Of a DNA stretch of 64,000 bases, positions 1 to 8,500 are shown piece by piece. Location: contig NZ_FNDJ01000007.1 of the NCBI RefSeq assembly GCF_900099965.1, positions 94,995-158,994 on the forward strand, written 5' to 3'. The DNA is from Nonomuraea jiangxiensis (lineage in GTDB: Bacteria; Actinomycetota; Actinomycetes; Streptosporangiales; Streptosporangiaceae). Position 1 is the stretch's first letter, and every line of letters starts with the position of its first letter. A program made the position numbers and the translations under genes. The notes beneath the pieces were generated by a model. The model made no database searches, was not told the origin of the DNA, and saw only the letters and a list, made by a program, of their open reading frames with translations.

Positions 1-316
1 CTAACCTGCGGGCCACAGCTAACGCTGGCGCAAGGCCAACGCCCAGCCAGGGCTAACGCGGGGGCGGCTAACCAGGCTAACGACCGGCGCAGAGCTAACC
101 CCGGGGGGCCAAGCTAACGGGCGGCGCAGCGCTCACTGGTGGCGCAGCGCTAACCACAGGGCCACAGCTAACGCCTGGCACAGGGCTAACGCGGGCAGAG
201 CTAACGGGCGGGGCAGGGCTAACCCCGGGAGCAGGGCCAGCACGAGGTGCAGCGCTTACGCGGGGCACGGCTAATGCGGGGAGCACGGCTAACCCTCAGG
301 CACGGCTAACCGGCGG
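1..316. repeat. Degenerate short-repeat array (GCTAAC motif)
   Basis: The core GCTAAC (often GCTAACGC or GCTAACCC) occurs about 14 times at irregular spacings of roughly 12-40 bases. It is separated by G-rich filler such as GGGGCAG and accompanied by variants (gccaac, gctcac, gcttac, gctaat). Every copy carries a TAA and no reading frame has coding character. The array lies beyond the 3' end of htrA and continues to the window edge, so its true length is unknown. Function unknown. Confidence 0.75.
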
Positions 317-594
317 GGTCGGCGGGGCGGCCTACGCCTCTCCCGCCTCCAGCAGCCCATCGCTTGGCCGTCCGCCTTGGAGGCCCATGGTTTACCACCC
401 AGGCGGTCGTGCCCGGCCGTTGCGGTGGGGAAGCGGGGAGGTCGGTAAGCGTCACCCTGGAATGTGGGTGACCAGCGACGGTGGGTGGAGCCCACCGTGC
501 TGGCCGTAAAAACTGGAAGCCCTTCACCCCGTGCGAAGCCGCAAGCCCGTGTGAGGCCGTAAGCCTGTGCGGAGTTGTGGGCGTCGTGGAGGGA
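317..594. other. Intergenic, no gene seen
   Basis: The stretch between the repeat array and the stop codon of htrA has short open frames only, with no recognisable protein and no RNA gene. In mycobacteria tatB follows htrA; it is not present here. Confidence 0.5.
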
Positions 595-2799
<2,205 letters not shown>

Positions 2800-2868
2800 G
2801 TAAGTCTCACCACTCCTTGACTCGGCCACCGCAATCGTCGCCCCTGCGGCATACGAGGGTCATAAAGC

Positions 2869-2895
2869 ATTTGTCAGGAATCGCCTATGACAAAT
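2869..2895. promoter_or_regulatory. Inverted repeat upstream of htrA
   Basis: A perfect 8-bp inverted repeat, ATTTGTCA / TGACAAAT, with an 11-base spacer lies in the 167-bp gap between the anti-sigma gene and the htrA start. It is AT-rich for this genome and sits about 70 bases before the htrA ATG. It could be an operator or a small hairpin in an htrA leader. No assignment to a regulator is possible. Confidence 0.45.
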
Positions 2896-2966
2896 CCCGA
2901 ACCCAGATCGTATGCCCCGCGCACCGCTGACTACGCCAATCCGAGTGACCCCGGCATACCAGGGCA

Positions 2967-3491
2967 TCAAGGCGTGGCGGTCGAAGGTGCGCTCGTCGGT
3001 GAGGTGCGAGCCTGCTGGAACAGCTCCACGGGCGGGGCCGGGTTGGTCTGGCCGACGCCGCTGGCGGCGAAGAAGGTGCCCAGCGCGACCGCGGCCGAGA
3101 CCACTCCCACCGCGACATAGGTCGTGCGCCTGCGGCTAGCCCGTCCAGGGCCTGAGCCACCACCGGTCGCGTCCCTGCGCGGGCGGTTGTCCAGCGGGGC
3201 GATGCTGTGCGGCCCAGGGATGGGCACCCCACCGAACGTGCGGGAGGGAAAAGGGCGCTCCCTCGGCGGCAGCGGCCCTCCCGGCTCCGCCATCCGGAGC
3301 AGGGACATCGTCAGGTCGGCAGGCATCGCGGGGCCGTCGAGCGAGCGCAGGCGCGACTTCAGCGCCCGCATCGACTCGACCTCTCGCCTGCAGTCAGCGC
3401 AGAAGGTCAGGTGCGCCAGCGCGCGTTCGCGATCGGTGTGACTGAGCTCGCCGTCGACGAGCGCCGAAACGCGTTCTCCAAGATGAGCCAT
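2967..3491 (-). CDS. ZAS-type anti-sigma factor (RseA/RsrA-like)
   Basis: About 174 aa. The N-terminal zinc-associated anti-sigma domain carries the HxxxCxxC signature (HLTFCADC), preceded by VDGELSHTDRERALAHL. One membrane helix (VAVGVVSAAVALGTFF) lies near the C-terminus, with a short outer tail. It should hold the adjacent ECF sigma factor inactive at the membrane until stress triggers release. The ATG at 3491 is chosen because GGAGGAAG lies about 8 bases upstream; it begins one base after the sigma stop codon, so translation is probably coupled. The position between sigma factor and htrA matches M. tuberculosis rseA (Rv1222). Confidence 0.9.
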   Translation of the reverse strand: MAHLGERVSALVDGELSHTDRERALAHLTFCADCRREVESMRALKSRLRSLDGPAMPADLTMSLLRMAEPGGPLPPRERPFPSRTFGGVPIPGPHSIAPLDNRPRRDATGGGSGPGRASRRRTTYVAVGVVSAAVALGTFFAASGVGQTNPAPPVELFQQARTSPTSAPSTATP

Positions 3492-3492
3492 A

Positions 3493-4125
3493 TCAGACTT
3501 CCTCCCCACGGATCACGGTCGGGGGGAGTTGGGTATTACGGGGGGCTCGATGTTCGAGCGCCTCCCGCAACTGCGCCCGGCCACGGTGAATACGGCTTCG
3601 GACCGTACCCAGCTTGACGCCGAGCGTGGCCGCGATCTCCTCATAGGACAGGCCCTCGATGTCGCACAGCACGATCGCGGCCCGGAACTCGGGGGCCAGC
3701 GAATCGAGGGCGGCCTGGATGTCGGGCTCCAAGTGGGCGTCGTCGAACGCCTGCGCCGGTGACGGCTCGCGACCGCGAAGCCGCTCGGCGGCGTCGTCGG
3801 CCAGCCCCTCGAAGCGGATGCGCTGCTTGCGCCGCGCCATGTCGAGGAACAGGTTGGTCGTGATCCGGTGCAGCCACCCCTCGAACGTGCCGGGGGTGTA
3901 GCTCGACAGCGACCTGAAGACCCGTACGAAGACCTCCTGGGTGAGGTCCTCGGCATCGTGGACGTTGCCGGTCAGCCGGTATGCCAGTCGATACACGCGT
4001 GCGGAGTGAGTCCGCACCACTTCCTCCCATGTGGGAGGAGTCCAGTCAGACGACACGGGAGTATCCGCCTGGTGGTCGCTTTCGTCCACCAGAACTCCTC
4101 TCTCTGGGACCACCGCTACCGCCAT
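3493..4125 (-). CDS. sigE: ECF sigma factor, SigE-like
   Basis: Region 2 (YRLAYRLTGNVHDAEDLTQE, then VFVRVFRSLSSY) and region 4 (LDSLAPEFRAAIVLCDIEGL, then a SYEEIAATLGVKLGTVRSR helix-turn-helix) identify a group 4 sigma factor of about 210 aa. It directs RNA polymerase to envelope-stress promoters. The ATG at 4125 (MAVAVVPERG) is preferred; an in-frame TTG at 4176 would add 17 residues. A GGAAC-N17-CGTT promoter lies just upstream, suggesting autoregulation. Neighbours (divergent O-methyltransferase, downstream anti-sigma factor and htrA) reproduce the M. tuberculosis Rv1220c-Rv1223 order, which supports the sigE assignment. Confidence 0.9.
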   Translation of the reverse strand: MAVAVVPERGVLVDESDHQADTPVSSDWTPPTWEEVVRTHSARVYRLAYRLTGNVHDAEDLTQEVFVRVFRSLSSYTPGTFEGWLHRITTNLFLDMARRKQRIRFEGLADDAAERLRGREPSPAQAFDDAHLEPDIQAALDSLAPEFRAAIVLCDIEGLSYEEIAATLGVKLGTVRSRIHRGRAQLREALEHRAPRNTQLPPTVIRGEEV

Positions 4126-4193
4126 AGTGCCTGGTTTCGTCCCTTCGTGCGCACTGACTGCCTTCCGGACCGGCAAAGCCCGTTTAAACCTGC

Positions 4194-4219
4194 AACGCCT
4201 TAGGACCCTCTTGAGTTCC
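4194..4219 (-). promoter_or_regulatory. Probable ECF (sigma-E type) promoter of sigE
   Basis: On the minus strand GGAAC (4219-4215) and CGTT (4197-4194, followed by G) are separated by 17 bases. This fits the mycobacterial/streptomycete SigE/SigH-class consensus. A start site near 4186 would give a leader of about 60 bases to the ATG at 4125. The sigma factor downstream is the obvious candidate to use it. Confidence 0.65.
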
Positions 4220-4310
4220 CGTCCCGGCGTGTCTCCCCTAGGCTGCGATCGGTGCCAATCACGTGTATGACCTTTTGCGACGATCGCACGAAAGTGGGGG
4301 GAGGAGGCCG

Positions 4311-4949
4311 ATGACCAGTCCGGTGGAGGCCACTCTGGCCTATGCGGAGCAGTTCCATCAGGAGGATGAGATCCTGCACGCGGCGCGTCAGCGCGCGCTG
4401 GAGGTGGGGGCCACGCCTATCCTTCCCGGCGGTGGGGCTGCGCTTTGCTTCCTGGCCACCGCCGTGAACGCCAAATCCGTGGTCGAGATCGGCACGGGAT
4501 GCGGCGTCTCGGGTCTGTGGCTGCTGCGCGGCATGCGTACGGACGGCACTCTGACGAGCGTCGACGTCGAGCCCGAGCACCAGCGGCTGGCCCGGCTGGC
4601 GTTCGCCGAGGCGGGCTTCTCCGGCGGGCGGGTGCGGCTCATCTCCGGCCGGGCGCTCGACGTGCTGCCGCGGCTGTCGGACGGCGGCTACGACATGGTG
4701 TTCGCCGACGGCGCGAAGCAGGAATACGCCGACTATCTGGCCGAGGCGGTCCGGCTGCTCCGCGTGGGCGGCATCGTGGCCTTCGACAACATGTTGTGGC
4801 ACAACCGCGTGGCCGACCCCGCGCAACGCGACTCCGACACGGTCGCGCTGCGCGAGGTGACCAAGCTGGTGCAGTCGGACGACCGGCTGCGCTCGGTGCT
4901 CATGCCCCTGGGCGACGGCCTGCTGGCCGCCATCAAGGTCTCCCGCTAG
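4311..4949 (+). CDS. SAM-dependent O-methyltransferase (CCoAOMT-like)
   Basis: About 212 aa. A Rossmann-type SAM site is visible (SVVEIGTGCGVSGLWLLRGM; acidic loop VDVEPEHQRLARLAF), with the metal-dependent class I O-methyltransferase features YDMVFADGAKQEY and FDNMLWHNRV. The ATG at 4311 follows a strong GGGGAGGAGG. It is divergent from sigE, the same arrangement as Rv1220c beside sigE in M. tuberculosis. The substrate is unknown. Its stop codon TAG lies inside the first unit of the repeat that follows. Confidence 0.88.
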   Translation: MTSPVEATLAYAEQFHQEDEILHAARQRALEVGATPILPGGGAALCFLATAVNAKSVVEIGTGCGVSGLWLLRGMRTDGTLTSVDVEPEHQRLARLAFAEAGFSGGRVRLISGRALDVLPRLSDGGYDMVFADGAKQEYADYLAEAVRLLRVGGIVAFDNMLWHNRVADPAQRDSDTVALREVTKLVQSDDRLRSVLMPLGDGLLAAIKVSR

Positions 4950-5033
4950 AGCCGAGCCCGCTAGAGCCCGAGCCGCTAGAGCCGAGCCCGCTAGAGCCCG
5001 AGCCGCTAGAGCCGGGCTCCGGAGAGCCCGAGC
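4944..5033. repeat. 30-bp tandem repeat, 2 perfect units plus a diverged third
   Basis: The 30-bp unit begins CGCTAGAGCCGAGCCC and ends CGCTAGAGCCCGAGC. Units are at 4944-4973 and 4974-5003, with a diverged copy at 5004-5033. The first unit contains the stop codon of the methyltransferase. Each unit is rich in GCTAGAGCCCG half-elements and GAGC/GCTC complementarity. The array fills most of the gap between convergent genes and may act as a terminator. Confidence 0.85.
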
Positions 5034-5074
5034 GGGAGAGCCAAGGGGGACTCACGCGGTCGTCACACGGGCCG

Positions 5075-6484
5075 TCAGGCCCGGGTGAGCCACTCCAGCA
5101 GCAGGCGCACGCCGAACCCGGTGGCGCCCTTGCTCTGCGTGCCCTCGTCGGCCATGCTGCGCCCCACCCCGGCGATGTCGAGATGCGCCCACGGCCGCTT
5201 GCCCGCGAACTCCCGCAGGAACAGCGCCGCCGTGATCGACCCCGCGCCATACCTGGACCCGGACTCGACGTTGGTCATGTCGGCGATCGACGACTCCAGC
5301 GCGGGCACGTAGTCGTCGATCAGCGGCATCCGCCACAGCCGGTCGTCGCTGGCCTGCCCCGCCTCCACGAGCTGCTTGGCCAGCACGTCGTCGGAGGAGT
5401 AGACGGCGCCGATGCTGCGGCCGAGCGCGATGCTGATCGCCCCGGTGAGCGTGGCGATGTCCACGACCGCGTCGGGGTCGAGCTCGGCGTCGGCGTACGC
5501 GAGCGCGTCCGCCATCACGAGCCGGCCCTCCGCGTCGGTGTTGAGCACCTCGACCGTGCGACCGCCGTAGTGCTTGATGACGTCGCTGGGACGCTGGGAG
5601 GTGCCGGAGGGCATGTTCTCGGCGGCGGCGACCAGGCCGGTGACCCGCACCGGCGCCCCCAGCTCGGCCAGCGCGCCGAGCACCGCGATCACCACGGCCC
5701 CGCCCGCCATGTCGGTCTTCATCGCCTTCATGCCCTCGTTCGGCTTGAGCGACAACCCGCCCGAGTCGAACGTGATGCCCTTGCCCACCAGCACCACGTG
5801 GCGCTCGGCCGGCTCGGCGGGCGTGTAGGAGAGCTGGATGAGGCGGGGCGGGCTGGCCGAGCCCTGCCCGACGGCCAGGATGCCGCCGAACCCGTCGGCC
5901 CGCAGCTGCTCCTCGTCCCACACCCGGACGGCCACTCCCTGCTCGGCGGCGCGCTCGGCCAGCCAGGCAGGGTTCTTGACGGAGGAGGGCGTGTTGGTGA
6001 GGTCACGGGTGAGGGCGACCGCCCGCGAGACGGTCCTTGCCCGCCGCACCTGCTCCTCGTCCGCGCCCACCAGCACCAGCGACCGCACGGTCTGCTTGCC
6101 CGGTTCGCCGATCTTGAAGGAGTAGGCGGCCAGCAGCGCCGCCTCCGCGAACACCGCGTGGTCGCCGGCCGGCACCACCACGGTCAGCGCCTCCCGGCCC
6201 TTGGCCCTGCGGGTGAGAGCGGCGGCCGCCTTGCGCAGGGCGCCGGGGGAACCGTCGCCCACGCCGTAGAGCAGCACGCGGCCCGCGCCACCGGCCCGCG
6301 CCACCGGAACGTCGACGATCTCCCCCGCCTCCCCCTTGGCCTCGTAGAGCGCCAGCAGGTCGGGCACCGGCAGGTGCAACTCGATCGCGTGTGCGGGGTT
6401 GAGATCGGCGGCGTAGGGAACGGCAAGCAGCTCGGCGTCGTCGGGAACTTCGGCGACCACCGTCGCAGTGGTCTCAATGGGCAC
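5075..6484 (-). CDS. pepA: Leucyl aminopeptidase (M17, cytosol aminopeptidase)
   Basis: About 469 aa. The C-terminal M17 catalytic domain is complete: VGKGITFDSGGLSLKP, the AMKTDMAGGA metal site, the NTDAEGRLVMADAL signature and TLTGAISIALG. It removes N-terminal amino acids from peptides in the cytoplasm using two metal ions. The start is a GTG at 6484 with GAGGAG upstream. It converges with the methyltransferase across a repeat-bearing gap. Confidence 0.95.
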   Translation of the reverse strand: MPIETTATVVAEVPDDAELLAVPYAADLNPAHAIELHLPVPDLLALYEAKGEAGEIVDVPVARAGGAGRVLLYGVGDGSPGALRKAAAALTRRAKGREALTVVVPAGDHAVFAEAALLAAYSFKIGEPGKQTVRSLVLVGADEEQVRRARTVSRAVALTRDLTNTPSSVKNPAWLAERAAEQGVAVRVWDEEQLRADGFGGILAVGQGSASPPRLIQLSYTPAEPAERHVVLVGKGITFDSGGLSLKPNEGMKAMKTDMAGGAVVIAVLGALAELGAPVRVTGLVAAAENMPSGTSQRPSDVIKHYGGRTVEVLNTDAEGRLVMADALAYADAELDPDAVVDIATLTGAISIALGRSIGAVYSSDDVLAKQLVEAGQASDDRLWRMPLIDDYVPALESSIADMTNVESGSRYGAGSITAALFLREFAGKRPWAHLDIAGVGRSMADEGTQSKGATGFGVRLLLEWLTRA

Positions 6485-6563
6485 GGAAACATCTCCTCGA
6501 ACATCAGCGACCCTGGCGCCGGACTACGCCAGGGTCGTACAAACAAGTGTCTCTCGGGAGCTC

Positions 6564-6731
6564 TCAGCCGACGACGTTTTTCAACGCCTCGCCGAGCGCC
6601 TTCGCCTCGTCGGCGGAAATCTCCACGACGAGCCGGCCGCCACCTTCGAGGGGGACCCGCATGACAATGCCGCGCCCTTCCTTGGTGACCTCGAGCGGAC
6701 CATCGCCGGTCCGCGGCTTCATCGCCGCCAT
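6564..6731 (-). CDS. DUF3117 small protein (Rv1211-like)
   Basis: A 55-aa protein beginning MAAMKPRTGDGPLEVTKEGR and ending KALGEALKNVVG, which matches the conserved actinobacterial DUF3117 family. Its function is unknown. GGAAGG lies upstream of the ATG at 6731. In M. tuberculosis the equivalent (Rv1211) is next to tagA; here paaX, an enoyl-CoA hydratase and a polysaccharide lyase separate it from tag. Confidence 0.85.
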   Translation of the reverse strand: MAAMKPRTGDGPLEVTKEGRGIVMRVPLEGGGRLVVEISADEAKALGEALKNVVG

Positions 6732-6876
6732 GCGTGCATCCCTTCCTGCCTTGGGCTCCCGCGGCCCGCGATTTCCGACCTCCCGTGGGGGGCGGTCGGC
6801 GCATTCACGTCTTCTGTGATGTCCTATTCTCCCGCATCGAGAGCGCTCATGGGTAACGATCTCCTCCCAGAATGCG

Positions 6877-7689
6877 TTGTCGAGCCAGGAGATGGCGGCC
6901 AAACTGGACTCCGTGCACGCTCGCGCCGCTCTGTTCGACCTCTATGGAGACCACCTGCGTTCCCGGGGTGGGCAGGCGTCCGTCGCCGCGCTCGTCAGAC
7001 TTATGAAACCACTGGAAATCGCCGCTCCCGCCGTGCGCACGGCGGTTTCCCGGATGGTGAGACAAGGCTGGCTGCGGCCGATCCGGCTTCCGCAGGGAGC
7101 CGGCTACGGGGTCACGCCGAAGTGCGTCAGGCGGCTGGACGAGGCCGCACTGAGAATTTACCGAGCCGGCGCGCTCACCTGGCACGGCCGCTGGCACGTC
7201 ATCGTGCTGGAGCCGGTGCGTGAACGGCCACGCCGCGAACGCCTCAGGGCCGACCTGACGTTCCTCGGCTACGCGTCGCTGTCAGAGACGACGTGGATCG
7301 GTCCACGCTCGTCGATCGAGCTGGACAATCTGCTCGAAGCCGAGGAGGTGCGGGCCGACAGGTTCGACGCGGCTCTCGAAGGCGATCCGCGCGAGCTGGT
7401 CTCCCGGGCATGGGATCTGACCGCCATCGGCGAGGCGTATGAGCACTGGCACGCCGACGCTGTCACGCTGATCAGCACGCTGCCCGAGGGAGCACCGGCG
7501 GACCAGGTGTTCGCCACACGGAGCAGGCTGGTGCACGGCTGGCGCAACTTCCTGTTCCGCGACCCCGGCCTGCCGCCCGAGCTGCTGCCCGCGGGCTGGC
7601 CCGGCGAGAAGGCCAGGGCCTACTTCGAGCAGGAGGCCGCCCGGCTGCTGCCCGCAGCCGCCGCGTTCGTCGACAGGGAGTTGAATTGA
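6877..7689 (+). CDS. PaaX-family transcriptional regulator
   Basis: About 270 aa. An N-terminal winged helix (ARAALFDLYGDHLRSRGG, then ALVRLMKPLEIAAPAVRTAV) precedes the PaaX central and C-terminal domains (ALTWHGRWHVIVLEPVRERPRRERLR; SRLVHGWRNFLFRDPGLP). PaaX proteins repress phenylacetate catabolism and bind phenylacetyl-CoA. The TTG at 6877 and ATG at 6892 are both possible; neither has a well-spaced ribosome site. The enoyl-CoA hydratase follows with a 4-base TTGA overlap, so they are one transcription unit and the hydratase is the likely target. No other paa genes are present here. Confidence 0.85.
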   Translation: MSSQEMAAKLDSVHARAALFDLYGDHLRSRGGQASVAALVRLMKPLEIAAPAVRTAVSRMVRQGWLRPIRLPQGAGYGVTPKCVRRLDEAALRIYRAGALTWHGRWHVIVLEPVRERPRRERLRADLTFLGYASLSETTWIGPRSSIELDNLLEAEEVRADRFDAALEGDPRELVSRAWDLTAIGEAYEHWHADAVTLISTLPEGAPADQVFATRSRLVHGWRNFLFRDPGLPPELLPAGWPGEKARAYFEQEAARLLPAAAAFVDRELN

Positions 7690-8462
7690 TCCGCTATGAC
7701 GTGGCCGAAGCCGTCGCCACCATCACCCTCGACCGCCCCGACGCCATGAACTCGCTGACCGTCGAGACCAAGCAGGCCCTGCTCGACGCGCTGCGCCGCG
7801 CGGCGGGCCACCGCGAGGTCAGGGCCGTGCTGCTCACCGGCTCGGGCCGGGCCTTCAGCGCCGGTCAGGACCTGCGCCAGCACGCCGACAACCTGGAGGC
7901 GGGCCGCGGCCTGGACGACACCGTCCGGCGGCACTACAACCCGGTCGTCGAGCTGATCGCCACCATGGCCAAGCCGGTGGTGGCCGCGGTCAACGGCGTC
8001 GCCGCCGGCGCGGGCGCGTCCCTGGCCTTCGCCTGCGACCTGCGGATCGCCTCGGAGAAGGCCAAGTTCGCGCTGGCGTTCGCGGGCATCGGCCTGGCCC
8101 CCGACTCGGGCGCCTCGTGGACGCTGCAGCGCCTGGTCGGCCAGGGCCGCGCCGCCGAGCTGCTGCTGCTCGGCGAGCCGCTCGACGCGGCCCGCGCGCT
8201 GGAGCTGGGACTGGTCACCCGTGTGGTCCCGGCCGACGACCTGCTGAAGACCGCCCACGAGCTGTCGGTACGCCTCGCGCACGGCCCCACCCTGGCCTAC
8301 GCCGCCACCAAGCGGGCGCTGGCCTATTCCGCGACGCACTCGCTGCCCGACTCCCTGGCCGTGGAGGCCGACCTCCAGGACGCCTGCGTGGCCACCAGGG
8401 ATCACCTGAACGCCACGCATGCCTTCCTCAACAAAGAACGCCCCACCTTCAACGGCGAGTAA
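7686..8462 (+). CDS. Enoyl-CoA hydratase/isomerase (crotonase family)
   Basis: About 258 aa, starting at a TTG that overlaps the paaX stop, with AGGGAG upstream. Crotonase features: oxyanion-hole segments GRAFSAGQDLRQH and AAVNGVAAGAGASLAFACDL, then IGLAPDSGASWTLQRLVG. The Asp in LAPDSGAS, as in PaaG-type isomerases, suggests ring-1,2-epoxyphenylacetyl-CoA isomerase or a related reaction. The coupling to PaaX suggests an aromatic or phenylacetyl-CoA role; that is inference. Confidence 0.9.
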   Translation: MIRYDVAEAVATITLDRPDAMNSLTVETKQALLDALRRAAGHREVRAVLLTGSGRAFSAGQDLRQHADNLEAGRGLDDTVRRHYNPVVELIATMAKPVVAAVNGVAAGAGASLAFACDLRIASEKAKFALAFAGIGLAPDSGASWTLQRLVGQGRAAELLLLGEPLDAARALELGLVTRVVPADDLLKTAHELSVRLAHGPTLAYAATKRALAYSATHSLPDSLAVEADLQDACVATRDHLNATHAFLNKERPTFNGE

Positions 8463-8500
8463 CGGACCCACGACGCTCCGGATGCGATATTCCTGGCGCC

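Noticed and set aside
1..316. GCTAAC array as a CRISPR
   Set aside because: Repeats are only about 6-10 bases, degenerate and irregularly spaced, with no uniform spacers and no cas genes.
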